From Agaricus subrufescens (Eukaryota > Basidiomycota > Agaricomycetes > Agaricales > Agaricaceae), in assembly GCA_029945375.1 (NCBI GenBank), contig JAQOTE010000028.1, positions 1 through 56,986 of the forward strand: DNA of 56,986 nucleotides, read 5' to 3'. How positions within the stretch are numbered: the first letter of the stretch is position 1; each line of letters opens with the position of its first letter. Positions 22,165 through 37,768 of the stretch are shown here, one piece after another. Made by a program: the position numbers and the translations under genes. The notes beneath the pieces are model-generated. The model was given only the letters and a program-made list of their open reading frames with translations, was not told the DNA's origin and did no database searches.

Positions 22165-23975
22165 ATGTCGTCCTCCGTCCGCGTCACCGACTACCCTGCT
22201 ATCAAGAACGCCCCCCTCGTCGGTCTCGCAGAGGGAAACGGCTCTTTCAGCAATCTCCATCTCGCCGGCCTCGTCCTCACCGTTCCTTACCTTCTCAAAT
22301 GGTTCCTTCCCTTATTTAACCGAGGTGGTTTCAAAACCTATCTCTTTCTCGTCGTCGTCTCCGGTCTTCCCACCACCATTGCGTACTGGACCGTTATGAG
22401 CCATATTGGCTCCCGTCGCAACGAAAAGGTCGCCCTTCCTGGCAAAGACATTGAACAGTATATCACGATCAATGACGAAGAACTGAAACGTGTCTACAAG
22501 AAAAAGGACAAGATTCCCATGCAGCTCTTCCACGACGCGTATTTCGATGGCAAGGTTGATTTTAACGGTCAGCAACGCGTCTGGGTGCTTCTTTTGTGGC
22601 TTACTTACGTGCTCAACAGGCGACGTTTTGGACATCATGGAACAACGTCACGATTGGGCCAAGTTCAATTTCACGATGGAGTTGTTCAAATACGTCCTTA
22701 CCGTCTTCATTCCTGTGGTGATTTCCCACTCTCAACTGCAGGACGAAGAACAAGTCCGTGACCACTATGACCGTAAGCCATGCGCATCCGTCTGTTCGCC
22801 TATCAATTGACAACTCTTCTAGGTGGTGATGACTTTTATGGTTGGTTCCTGGGTCCTCGTATGATCTATACATCTGGTGTCATCAACAACGCGGACATTG
22901 AGGAATCTCTCGAGACTCTTCAGGACAATAAGCTTGCTGTGGTTTGCAGCAAGCTTAACCTCCAACCAGACGACCGCCTTCTCGATATTGGTTGTGGCTG
23001 GGGCACTCTGATAGCTTATGCCGCCAAGAACTATGGATGTGACGCGACTGGTGTTACTCTTGCTAGAAACCAGGCCAAATTCGGAACTGACCGTATTGAG
23101 AAGAATGGTGTACGTTTCTTATTACATGATAACTCGTTATTGGTACACTAATTCTACTGTCCCAGGTTCCTGCTTCTCGTGCACGTATCCTCTGTTCTGA
23201 TTACCGTGATATCCCTGCCGGTACTACGTACTCGAAAATTGTTAGCTTGGAAATGGCCGAGGTACATAATACGTCAGTTGACCAAATACCACTTCTGACC
23301 CTGTTGATTAGCACGTTGGTGTCCGTCGTTACTCTCAGTTCTTGAGTCAAGTCTATGACTTGCTCGATGACGATGGTCTCTTTGTCTTCCAAGTTGCTGG
23401 TATCCGTCCTTCATGGCAATATGAGGATCTTATCTGGTATGCCAGTGCTTTTATTGCCCCTTGGCCACTGCTAATCACCTCTGAAGGGGTCTGTTTATGA
23501 ACAAGTATATCTTCCCTGGTGCTGATGCTTCATGTTCTCTTGGTTGGGTCATCAACAAGGTATGCTGTCAGCCGAATTCCGAATGTCAGTATTTTGATAA
23601 GTAATTCATCGTGTAGCTTGAGGGTGCCGGTTTTGAAGTCAAGAACGTTGATGTCCTTGGTGTCCACTATTCAGCAACTATCTATCGCTGGTACAAAAAC
23701 TGGGTTAGCAACAAGGAGTCTGTCATCAAGGCCTATGGCGAGAGGTGGTACAGGATCTGGGTGTTCTTCCTTGCCTATAGTGTCATCATCAGTCGTCAGG
23801 GCTCCGCCTCCGTCTACCAGATTACTCTCCATAAAAATCTGAATGCTTTCCACCGCGTTCAGGGCGTCAAAAGTCATGCTTCCATCCACGTCAAGCTTGA
23901 CAAGGAGCCCGAGTAAGTACCGTCAATTCGAGTCTGCGATGGAAAGCTAATGTGTTCAATAGGCTCATTGAGTAA
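22165..23975 (+). CDS. Sphingolipid C9-methyltransferase (cyclopropane-fatty-acyl synthase type)
   Basis: SAM-dependent enzyme that adds the C9 methyl branch to the sphingoid base of fungal glucosylceramide, at internal membranes. The N-terminal two-helix membrane region (LHLAGLVLTVPYLLKWFLPL, KTYLFLVVVSGLPTTIAYWT) is typical of the fungal C9 enzymes and absent in bacterial CFA synthases. The catalytic part has HYDRGDDFYGWFLGPRMIYT, the SAM site LLDIGCGWGTL, GVTLARNQ, SDYRDIP, SLEMAEHVG and YRWYKNW. At least seven short introns interrupt it, the last joining KEPE to LIE-stop. The start ATG at 22165 opens MSSSVRVTDYPAIKNAPLV. Divergent from the CSC1-like gene. Confidence 0.9.
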
Positions 23976-24090
23976 AAGGCTTTCCATTATATCCCGTTAG
24001 ATGAGTGCTAGACAGTAGTATATACTATAATTTCGCAACAATATACCCTCGTAACTGGTGGAAAAAGAGAATGCATGAAACGAAAAAGTT

Positions 24091-24197
24091 TGACAAGAGT
24101 GGGACTTGAACCCACGCCATCATACGATGATGAGAAACCCGCGATCGCAGGCAAGCTACGCTTGAGTCACACGCCTTAACCGCTCGGCCATCTTGCC
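24091..24197 (-). tRNA. tRNA-Leu (anticodon CAA) with intron
   Basis: Minus strand. Acceptor GGCAAGA/TCTTGTC, D arm GGCCGAGCGGTTAAGGC, anticodon loop CTCAAG with CAA, an intron whose AGCTTG can pair with the anticodon region, a long variable arm (CATCGTATGATG), T arm GTGGG-TTCAAGT-CCCAC and discriminator A. Intron and long variable arm are as in other fungal Leu-CAA genes. One T-T mismatch in the anticodon stem when the intron is removed as I draw it; the intron ends may be off by one or two bases. Confidence 0.85.
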
Positions 24198-24360
24198 GTT
24201 GGATGCAAAGGGAAGGGCTGGCACAGGAAGACATAGCCAGTCAGGTGACTACAGCGATCGGCCGAGTCATATTCATCGGGTGGATCGGGGATATGCGAGT
24301 GAGTCAAAGGGGAAAAGGCCAAGAAGGCGAAAACACTCATTCTCTTTCTTCCCCCCCAGA

Positions 24361-26630
24361 ATGGCCCTTGCTGCTGCCAGGTTTCGCGTGCCAGCGTCGC
24401 AGAAACGCCCCGCCGCTGTTCTTGTCCGCAGCCGCTCGACCGCCATCAACGGCTCGATTGTCGACGCCAAAACCAGAGTGCGCGAGCATGCTCGTCATCT
24501 AAGTCGCACCACCGTTGTGAATGCGAGCCCAGCTCCCCCTATGTCCGTCTTCAGTTTATCCGTTCTCTGCAATGTCTAACTTCCTCGCTGCAGTCGCCCC
24601 AGTCAAGCACCTGCACACCAACCCATCCCCACACCGAGTAGTGTCCATCTACCCCCCACCCACATCAATGGCCCAGGACCCGCGCCCCACCTGCCTCTGG
24701 ATCATGCTTTCGTTGGTCTCTCCGGCGGACAGATCTTTCATGAAATGATGCTTCGCCACGGGGTAAAGCATATTTTTGGATACCCGGGAGGTGCCATCCT
24801 GCCCGTGTTTGATGCCATCTACAACTCTCCCAATTTTGAATTTGTCCTTCCCCGCCATGAACAAGGTGCTGGTCATATGGCGGAGGGCTATGCCCGCGTA
24901 TCCGGAAAGCCGGGTGTTGTTCTCGTCACATCTGGCCCTGGTGCCACCAATGTCATTACCCCGATGCAGGACGCCCTGAGCGACGGCATTCCTCTCGTCG
25001 TGTTCTGTGGCCAAGTGGCGACTTCTGCTATCGGTTCTGATGCCTTCCAGGAGGCCGACGTCGTCGGTATCTCCCGAAGTTGTACTAAATGGAATGTCAT
25101 GGTCAAGGATATCTCTGAACTACCCAGACGTATCAACGAAGCCTTCAAAATTGCAACTTCAGGTCGTCCTGGCCCCGTCCTCGTCGACCTGCCAAAAGAT
25201 ATCACCGCCGGCATCCTCCGCCAACCTCTCCCCTACAAAGCTACTACTCCTGGTATCCCTCTGCATCCTCTCCATGTACCCGATTTCCCTGCAGACGTTC
25301 AGTCTATCAAGCAGGCAGCCGCCTTGATCAACCAGGCACAAAGGCCTGTCGTTTATGCTGGAAACGGCATGCTCGCCACTCCTCAAGGCCCGCTCATTCT
25401 CAAAAAGCTGGCGGAAAAAGGAAACATTCCTGTAACGACAAGTTTACAAGGTCTCGGCGCGTTCGACGAAGAAGATCCTCGTTCACTGCACATGCTTGGT
25501 ATGCACGGCAGTCCGTACGCCAACCTTGCCATGCAACAAGCCGATGTCATCATCGCTCTTGGTGCTCGTTTCGATGATCGTGTAACTGGCAGAGTAGATC
25601 AATTCGCACCTGCTGCTCGCGCCGCCGCCGCTCAAGGCCGCGGTGGTATAATCCATTTCGAAATTCAACCCAAAAATATCAACAAGGTCGTCGATGCTTC
25701 CATCCCGATCTTAGGAGACGTGGCAATGAACCTGGCGGCTCTCGTTCCTATGATCGAGTTTTCACCCCGTGAACCTTGGTTCAATGACATTCAAAAATGG
25801 AAGAGTCAATACCCGTTCGTATACCAAAAGAGTAAGAAAGGAGAGACGATGAAGCCCCAGGAGGTGATTGAAGAGTTGGACCGACAATGCGCCTCGAAAA
25901 AGGACGATGTCGTGGTGTCAACCGGTGTCGGACAACATCAAATGTGGGCAGCACAACACTTTAGGTGGAGACATCCAAGATCTCTCCTCACTTCCGGTGG
26001 TCTAGGCGTACGTTTATCCTTTTCTTTTCTAACTTTACTCGGCTCACCGTCATCTATGATCAGACTATGGGCTTTGGACTGCCGTCCGCTATTGGCGCCA
26101 AAGTTGCCGCTCCTAACAAGACTGTTATCGACATCGATGGCGATGCTTCATTTAGCATGACTGCTATGGAGCTCGCTACTGCTTCCCAGTACAATATCGG
26201 TGTCAAGGTTCTCATCATAAACAATGAATACCAGGGTATGGTCGTCCAATGGCAAGGTACGGCGCATGCCCCTGTTAATGACTACACATCATTAACTCGC
26301 ACCTTAGATCTGTTTTATGAGAACCGCTACTCGCATACTTCAATGACGAACCCTGACTTTGTCAAATTAGCAAATGCTATGGGCGTTCATGCTATCCGAT
26401 GCTCTACGGCAGAAGAACTACCTGCGAAGATGAAGGAGTTCTTAGAGTACGACAATAACAAGCCGGTGGTGATGGAATGTATTGTCGCGAAACAGGAACA
26501 TGTGTTCCCAATGGTCAGTCCTACTCTTCCTCGCCGTACATCAACGGGTTTTCATTTCGTCGCGTAGGTTGCAGCAGGGAAGGCTCTACACGAGTACATT
26601 CTACATCCCATGCTGCAAAATAAGAAATAA
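24361..26630 (+). CDS. ILV2: Acetolactate synthase catalytic subunit (Ilv2)
   Basis: Thiamine-diphosphate enzyme for the first common step of branched-chain amino-acid synthesis, in mitochondria. The N terminus is a transit peptide (MALAAARFRVPASQKRPAA...). After an intron near 24542-24593, the catalytic protein begins VGLSGGQIFHEMMLRHGV. Motifs: FGYPGGAILPV, RHEQGAGHMAEGYAR (catalytic Glu), SGPGATN, QEADVVGIS, RPGPVLVDLPKDI, GARFDDRVTGR, TMGFGLPSAIGAK, and the ThDP/Mg site GDASFSMTAMELAT...NNEYQGMV. Introns near 26005 and 26256 restore QWQDLFYENRY, and a final one joins FPMV to AAGKALHEYILHPML. The first donor reads GTCCGT, which is unusual, so the transit-peptide exon end is the least certain point. 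Confidence 0.93.
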
Positions 26631-26827
26631 GGTGTCACTCGGTTTCAAAATCCCTACGGATGGCGATGATGGAGGTGGATTCGAAAAAAGGGGAAACGTG
26701 CTAGAAGACTTTTTTTTCTTTTTTTTTTTTTCTTTTTTTTAAATTATTTCTAACACATCTTTGCAATCTATATTTTTAGTTCATCATACCTTTTACACGT
26801 ATTAGAATGAAAATTAGAATGAAAATG
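26631..26827. other. Pyrimidine tract downstream of ILV2
   Basis: Contains a roughly 32-bp T-rich tract at 26709-26740 followed by AT-rich DNA and a doubled GAATGAAAAT repeat (about 26805-26825). Likely 3' UTR or terminator region of ILV2. Confidence 0.4.
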
Positions 26828-27202
26828 TTACCAAGGCACATTACGCTGGCCCTGCATCGGTAGTTCGATTGGCTCTTCGGGTGTTCGTGGGTCGTCCCTT
26901 CTCGCGTTATTGTTCGTTGTACCTTCCGTATAGATGCTTTCCACTACCGAGGTATTACCTCCTTTGCTAGTCGGTTGTGGGAACTGTGTCCCGTTGTTTT
27001 CCTGGTCAAGTGACTGTCCGCTCTGTTCTCCTATTTCTTTTTCCCGATTCAGGATTTGTGGTTCAATCTCCTCCGTCATCAGTGGATAGTGCTCGCTGTG
27101 CGAGTGGGATTCCCCTGGTACCCCTATATAGTTCTCAGTCCATGTCGCTGGTTGTAGGTAGCATGGGTTAGGTGCCTGTGCTGGTGTTTGGTATCTACTC
27201 AT
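26828..27202 (-). CDS. Hypothetical hydrophilic protein
   Basis: A 124-codon ORF from the ATG at 27202 (MSRYQTPAQAPNPCYLQPAT...). It is rich in Gln, Asn, Glu and Pro, has no membrane segment and no domain I recognise. It lies between ILV2 and a cytochrome b5 fragment, on the strand of the latter, and could be a tail exon of something larger or a chance ORF. Low confidence. Confidence 0.25.
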   Translation of the reverse strand: MSRYQTPAQAPNPCYLQPATWTENYIGVPGESHSHSEHYPLMTEEIEPQILNREKEIGEQSGQSLDQENNGTQFPQPTSKGGNTSVVESIYTEGTTNNNARRDDPRTPEEPIELPMQGQRNVPW

Positions 27203-27427
27203 TCCTTGGGATTTGTCTTGAATAGCTTTGTTCAAAGTTCTGGGCAAGATGTGGCAGTTATAGTTCGGTTACACGTGTTGTTGCAGTCGGTATACAGAGT
27301 AGTTTCAGCTTAAAAAAGTGAAAACCTGTAGGTTACAATTTAGTATCTCTCTTACGGTCACGCAAACACTAAGCCTGACTTGTATTCGAGCGTAAGCGTA
27401 GGAGTAATTACATCACATGTCACGGCG

Positions 27428-27682
27428 TTACGGTACATAATAGGATCGGCAGTTACAATACTCTTCCAGCATATCATAAGCCGAATCCGAGTGTTCATGG
27501 GAGAGTCTATTATGCATAATCTCATCCACATCCTTCCCAGCATATTCATGAATCACATCATCCCCTCCAGGATGATCCGGAAGAAATGCAGTAATGTCAT
27601 AAACCTTTCCCTTCCTAGAAACCCAACAGCTCTGAGCGCCGTGAGCGGTGTTGGAATCGACGTCTTCACGAAAAGTGGGCAC
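27428..27682 (-). pseudogene. Cytochrome b5-like heme-binding domain fragment
   Basis: Encodes a clear cytochrome b5 domain: CWVSRKGKVYDITAFLPDHP, then HPGGDDVIHEYAGKDVDEI with the first heme His, and a second His region (NRLSHEHSDSAYDMLEEY). This sequence style matches the N-terminal domain of fungal ceramide/fatty-acid 2-hydroxylase (Scs7), but no hydroxylase domain with His boxes follows within the available space. The reading frame lacks an ATG before the domain (an in-frame TGA lies just upstream). I therefore treat it as a truncated copy; an undetected first exon remains possible. It adjoins another decaying gene. Confidence 0.55.
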
Positions 27683-27831
27683 ACTTCGACGCGATCACGT
27701 GCGAGCTTAGTCCGTCCATTCATCAAATCTTGAAATCACTGGTATCCGCGGAACGTTTTTGTCTCCGACTTTCCGCCCCAACGACAGTTAGTAGCTGACA
27801 ATTTATCATTGAGTAAAGCAACCTCCTCCTA

Positions 27832-30220
27832 TCACCGCACCCTTCCAACGCCTTTATTCGCCATCTCACGACTCCATTCCCTTAATATATGCTTCTATAC
27901 CTTCCCACTAGCAGTTTTCGGCAACTCGGTAGCATCGACGTCTTCCCCAATAAACCAAACCCACGCAGGCGCACTCTACAAAAAAGACATAATCAGAATT
28001 AGGATCCTTTATAAGCAATTATCCTCCTAGAAATTTACCTCTCTCGAAACCACATCCTTTCTCGGTTCACGAATAATCCAAGCCCCAACAACCTCACCAT
28101 ATTTTGCATCCGGAACCGAAAGCTACCGCAGCTTCTCGTATCGAATCATACTCCGTTAATGCGTTCTCAATTTGAACGGGGAATAGATTCTTGAGGTAAA
28201 CCATCAGCGGATTGTCATGCTATTGTTAACTCATATATCATACCTCGCCACCTCGGATAATGATATCTTTTATTCTACCGACAACTGACGAGACAAGACT
28301 TGACTTTCAGTACCTGAGAAGTTACAGCAAAAGACCACTTACTCTTGAGATATCCTTCCTCATCCATAATCCCCTCATCACCAGTCGACATCCACAAAAT
28401 TCCCTCCTCATCCTGTTTCATAACCTCTCTCGTTTGAGCCCCCTCATTCCAATACCTACAAAGCCCCGTTCAGCTAAAAAAGAACCACACACATCAAAAA
28501 TCGACTGACTCCTTTTGTAAAAGATACCCAGCGACTATAATCTCACCAGGTGTACCTACAGGTACAACATTCCCTTCCTTATCCACGGTTTTCGCCTTTG
28601 TAAGAGGCAATATCTTTCCAACAGTCTCTACACGTTTGATCAATGGATCGACTGGCGTTGGTTGAAACGACACAGGACTCGTTTCCGCTGTCAAAAAGGA
28701 AAGAAAAAACAAATAATGGGTTCAGTTCACCAGTTCAAAAAGAGATAGTACCCACTCATTCCATACGCGACCGTTAAATCTCTCAAATTCACTTTCGCCA
28801 CCAGGGTCTTCATCAGATCAATGGGTATAGGCGATCCCGCCGCAATACCAGTCCTATCAAACGCTAGTCTATAAACCCATCAGAATCTTTATACGAGAGG
28901 TACACACCTCAGGGTCTCAACACTGATGAAAACACCCGAAGCTTTACGCTTCTTGATTTCTGAGAGTACACCTAAAAAGGGCGTTGGCACACCATGTAGT
29001 GCCGTACATTTTTCCTCTTTCACAGCGTCTACAACAGAGGCGGGGTCGAAAACCGAGGAAGATACACAATGCAAGCACCATGAGTCCACGTGGCTAGATT
29101 CCTTAACACAAGGCGTGTTTAGAAGAAAAGATTTCATCAGCTTATTTGAAGAACACCCGCAGAGGAATGTTGTAAATTTATCAAAACAATGGAAAAGGGG
29201 AGGTGTGTTGCCTGAAAGAGGTTGACCATTAGGATGAGCTTGGAAAATCGATAGTCGGAAAACATACATAAGACATCTCGTTCTGTAAACCACATGCTGT
29301 GACCGATGTTGATTCCATTGTTGAGAAGATTGGAATGTGTCAGCTAGACTCTACGTCAACCCATGTCACCAACTGAAGGCGAAGGAATACAAACCGAAAC
29401 CGCTTTTGGAAGCCCCGTCGTCCCACTACCAAGAGAGCAATGTGAGAGGTCGATCAATATCAGAAAAAGTAAAGATACCTCGTAAATTGCAAGTTGATGA
29501 TATCATCGTTCTCCAGACCATTCTTGATCTCATTCAACTTTCTTCCTTCGATAGTATTATCGTTCCACAACAAGATCTCTCTCCAATCAATTTCAAGTCG
29601 CGCCGTCTCCTCTTCCGCATTATCCACAACGATCAAATTCCGAAGCTCCGGCATCTCTTCAGTTTCAAGTTCACCGGGTTGTTGAGATCGAATTAGAGGA
29701 AACGCTTGATATAATGTTTCGACATAGGTGGATGTACGGATACGGGGAACGATCACAAGATGCTTTGCACCAAAATTATTAGGAATTTGGTACTCAGTTT
29801 GCTAACGATAGTTTGAAATAAACACACGAGCTCCTGTAACTTGTAAGCAGGGTTGATGGTCGCGAGTACAGCACCGATACTGGCACACACCCATTGTAAC
29901 ATGGCATACGCACTGTAAAATGGGCTCAAATTCTGAAGAGAAGCTCGAACGCACGATTGGTACTCACCTATTGTTCCCCATGACGATAGCCACCCTATCA
30001 CCTTTCCTGACACCGATCGCGAGTAAACTTCGAGCCAGAGCCTGGATATGCCTGTTGAATTCCTCGTAATCCCAAGCCAAGTACGGAACATCCTTGAGAT
30101 TGCGAGACGGAGGCCCAGCATGAGAACGCGAAGCCTCCTGACGGGCTATGAGGGCAGGACGCGCAGAATAACGCGCCAAAACATCTTCCTCGAAATACGG
30201 CGGAAGACTTGAGGTGGCTC
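27832..30220 (-). pseudogene. Acyl-CoA synthetase (AMP-binding, ACSF2-like), decaying
   Basis: Exons spell an AMP-forming acyl-CoA synthetase. N-terminal: YFEEDVLARYSARPALIA, VPYLAWDYEEFNRHIQ, GVRKGDRVAIVMGNN, AYAMLQWVCASIGAVLATIN. P-loop: SGTTGLPKAVS. Then LTHSNLLNNGINIGHSMWFT, SSVFDPASVVDAVKEEKC, VAYGMTETSPVSFQPT, STGDEGIMDEEGYL, IKDIIIRGGE and ELPKTASGKV. Defects: a one-base frameshift near 29055-29062 between ACIVY and SSVFD; the preceding intron position lacks GT/AG ends; GKVQKHI reads GKV-stop-KHI at 27895-27897 (CAG to TAG); and no start codon joins to the first exon. It should have been a mitochondrial or peroxisomal fatty-acid activator. Divergent from IleRS. Confidence 0.75.
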
Positions 30221-30304
30221 AGCTAGCAATTTAGGAGCATGAGCTGGGCCATTGGCGATCACAGGCGCGGTCACGTGCTCCCTCTTGTGTTTCGTCTTCC
30301 GTCG

Positions 30305-34248
<3,944 letters not shown>

Positions 34249-34500
34249 GATAATTTATCTATTTATTCCTGTAGAGAGACTTGATCTTGATCCTAGAATT
34301 TTCATACATCTCAATTAATTTACTCATAGTCTTCTACTTATCAATCAAGGCCACCTGAACTTCTTTACAATTGACGCTAACTTCTGATTACAGTTTCACT
34401 ATTCTCGCTCAAACTCCTTATATATGCAAGTCCACTTTACACCCATTGGCTCGTCACCCAGGCCCCCCTTTACCGTTCACTTGAAGTTTCGTTCTCAATC

Positions 34501-34905
34501 TCAAGGTTTAATTGCAATCTTGAGGGCGCCTCTGCTCTTCATCTTGTCAAGAGCAAGTTTGTAACCCTTGAGCTTGAAGGTATCCGTGACCATTCGTTTC
34601 ACGTTGATCTTGCCACTGTCGAGGCAGGCGACGGCGCATGGGAAGTAGTATGTTTGGGAGAAGGATCCGATAATCTACTCAAGGAAGCTCATAGTGAGTA
34701 GGAGGCTTGTAATTGACATGCAAATACGCACCCTGATCTCATCTCCAAAGATACTTTCTCAAAGAGAATTTGAGTGAGTGGATTGCTTCACAAGGCAGGA
34801 ATACCAGCTACCTTTGACGGAGGCCAGTGTACGAGAGCCTTGTTCTCTTCACTCTGTAGATCATCAATACCTCCACAGTGTTACAGCCCCGGCCATTTTA
34901 CACAT
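34501..34905 (-). pseudogene. Zinc-type alcohol/polyol dehydrogenase, 3' fragment
   Basis: Minus strand. Coding pieces read KALVHWPPSK, then IFGDEIR, then after an intron [34 protein letters not shown] and [12 protein letters not shown] (stop at 34503-34501). This is the C-terminal third of a medium-chain Zn-dehydrogenase of the sorbitol/arabinitol type. The join between PSK and IFGD is one base out of phase with any GT/AG pair I can find. Still rich in CpG. The middle of the same kind of gene lies at 37769-37939, about 3 kb away, beyond a block of repeats. Confidence 0.65.
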
Positions 34906-34940
34906 GAAAATATACATTTAAGACAGTTAGGCGTGCATAT

Positions 34941-35094
34941 TACTGTATCCTTACGACCTTATGTTCACGCACGTGACTAAAAAGTTTTTCTGATAAATCT
35001 CCAAATTCGCCATAAATTGAGAAAGAATTATTGCAACACTAAAAAAAAATCATGTTGACTGTTGATGTGAACATAAGGTCGCAAGGATACAGTA
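34941..35094. mobile_element. Small palindromic MITE-like element
   Basis: Terminal inverted repeats 34941-34968 and 35067-35094 match at 27 of 28 bases (TACTGTATCCTTACGACC... outward). Length 154 bp. It is bounded by TA on both sides (or TA is part of the TIR), consistent with a TA target duplication. No coding capacity. Confidence 0.65.
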
Positions 35095-36614
35095 GGCTCA
35101 AGAATGAGTAATTGGCCACCCTGTTGGTAATGAGATCAGTTGAGGACATGTGTGAGGACAGGGCAAACTAGGGATCAGTTGAGATTGAATCCATGATTCC
35201 TAACAGGAAAACTGTACTGTTAGGGGAAATATAATTGTGTTTGAGGACTTTAAAATGGAAGTGTTGAGGCTGAGCCTAGGGAGATTTTATTGGGAATTAT
35301 CACCAAGACTGGCTATGGGATAGCTTGAGGACTTAGTGGATCATGGTTTCTTTAGCAGACTTTATGCTAGACTGATTCTATAACTACTACCTGCCTAATA
35401 GGGAAATGCTAGGAAGTAGGTGACTCACACATGATGAGACTGAATGAACTGAAGCAAGACTGTTGGAATTATTGGTCAAGACTCTGGATCAGATGGCAGC
35501 ATTGATAATCTCAAAGCAACTGAAGGTGAGATAGGAATTTGGTCTAATCAAGGACATCTTATCAAAGGATTGATCAGTGAAGGATGAATCTTGAGGGATC
35601 CTGGATTAGGGTCTAGGGTTTGAATGATTGTTAGCCAATGAGAAGCAGGATATTAGACAAGTGCAATGTTCAGTTGAGGAGACTGAATAGTCAAGACTGT
35701 TGATTGGTGGAGAAAGATGAGTCAAGGAGACTATACCCATTCAGTGCTGGATATAGACAGGGTTATTTGTTTCATATTTGTTTATTTTGTCTCAGTTTTT
35801 TATTGTATATTGTATATAGTCACCAGTCAAGGACAAGGTTTGGAATCAAATCTTTGCCCAAGCACTGTGCAAGTGAAATTGAGTTTGGTTAAACTTCACA
35901 GTGTTCTAAGCATTTCTTAAGTTCTTTCTCAACTTGGAAGGACTTGTGTTCTGCTTGAGAGAGTATCTTCACTGGTCTAATAGGATTGCAATAGCATTCA
36001 GTGCTAGCTTGACTTGTCTTGCAGTCTGTCTCAAAGTGCAAAGGCAGGTCAAGGCTCTCTGAGTTTGTTGAGGCATTACTAGGGCAGACTCACTACCCCT
36101 CCTAGATAGTTGTCTAACCCATCCTATTGAGGACAGTCATTGCAAGCTTAGCCCCTTGTTGCAAAGGTTTCAATCAAAATGGCATAGGTCTGGAAGAGAG
36201 GTCTCTATTCAGTTGAGACATGTTTTACATTTCTATTCTACCCCTATTTTCATTTAATACTTAATCAAGACTCATACTTTCACTTTCTTTCTGACTTATT
36301 CTCCCCATGAACTGCACTTGAGACTCAGTGTATTTCAAAGGGTTGCATTTGTATTCAATTTTATATTTTTATATTTTATCTTTCCACATTCACACCAATC
36401 TAGTCTCTTCAACAGTGTACATAGTTAATACTCTCATTGGCCAATTTTTCCACACTGGTTACCTCAATGACAATATCAAACCCATAAGGATTGTCCTTCA
36501 ATTGCTCCCATTGTGCCTCAGGGTTTTGACAGTCTTGTTTGAGATACTCATCACCTGTACTCATCTTCTTGGCAACATCCATCTTGATACCTTTGTTAGC
36601 AGCAACATTGGTTG
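35095..36614. repeat. CpG-free non-coding block, probable decayed repeat
   Basis: About 1.5 kb with no CpG dinucleotide at all on reading each line. Many stop codons in all frames; recurrent words such as GTTGAGGA, TCAAGACT and CAGTTGAG. No domain recognised. It sits between the MITE and the foldback element, inside the split dehydrogenase gene, and is best read as an old transposon remnant. Confidence 0.5.
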
Positions 36615-37768
36615 AATAATCCAGGATTAATCATCTGTGGTTTATGTCGCAAATCAGGATTTGCAACAAATGATCAGCTGATATCATTTTATTAATATTA
36701 ATCATGATTATTATGTGTGTATCTTATCTACATATAGACTGATAATCTTGATTAATTCAAGTGTGATTATATAGTATGCTGTTACCTCATGCCATAATGA
36801 ATACAAATAATCACAATAATAAATAATCATGATAATAAATAATTATGATTAACATAATTGTGATTATGGCAACTCTAACTTTCCTAAGTGACTCACCAAA
36901 TGCCCAGCTGTCCCCCAACATGATGATGGTCTTTCAAGCCCTTTACAAACTAAGACTGGGGGTCCACCTGAGCCATCCCCAATGTTCATGTATGAGTGTG
37001 GGGTGTGTGTGTGCAAGTGCATGTGTGTGCAAGTGCATGTGCATGTGCACATGGTAGAGAGAAAAGAGGGGACTGTAATGTGTGACATAGCTGCTGTCAT
37101 CATTCATTAAGTTACTCTTATGAGACAGTTCCCACACTTTTATCATCAAGACAATTCCAAGATTTTGTGAATTGTATGTTACAATTTGCAGTTCAATTGA
37201 ACCAAAATGTTAAGGATTTAATTAGCCCACCTAGCTACTGAAATTCTTTGCTGCTAATTGTGAAAATCATTGCTGGGAATATTTGATGACAATGGTGTGG
37301 GAACTGTCTCATAAAATTGACTTAATGAATGATGACAGCAGCTATGTAACACATTACAGTCCCCTCTTTTCTCTCTACCACATGCATATGCACATGCACA
37401 TGCACACACATGCACTTACACACACACACCCCACAGTTATACATAAACATTGGGAATAGCTCAGGTGGACCCCTAGTCTTAGTTTATAAAGGTCTTGAAA
37501 GACCCTCATCATGTCAGGGGACAGCTGGGCATTTGGTGAGTCACTCAGGAAAGTTAGAATTGCCATAATCATGATTATGATAATTGTGATGATTTGTATC
37601 TGGAATGAGGTAATAGCATAATATATAGTCATGCTTAAATAATCATGATTATCAGTATTGTGATTAGTTTATATCAATAAAACAATAAAATAATATTATA
37701 TCAGCCAATTATTTGTCATAAATCATGATTTGTGACACAAACTGCTGCTGATAATCACCAATAATTCC
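36615..37768. mobile_element. Long-arm foldback element
   Basis: Two inverted arms, about 36615-37150 and 37283-37768, face each other around a roughly 130-bp spacer. Examples of mirrored blocks: CCCAGCTGTCCCC...(left) with GGGGACAGCTGGG (right), and GGACTGTAATG with CATTACAGTCC. Both arms hold GTGCAT/TG microsatellites (about 37003-37054 and 37381-37434). No ORF of note. One CpG in the whole element (36648). Ends estimated by arm similarity. Confidence 0.7.

Noticed and set aside
36900..37570. CRISPR-like array or tandem repeat suggested by recurring blocks
   Set aside because: The blocks are two inverted arms of one foldback element plus GTGCAT microsatellites; no regular spacers.
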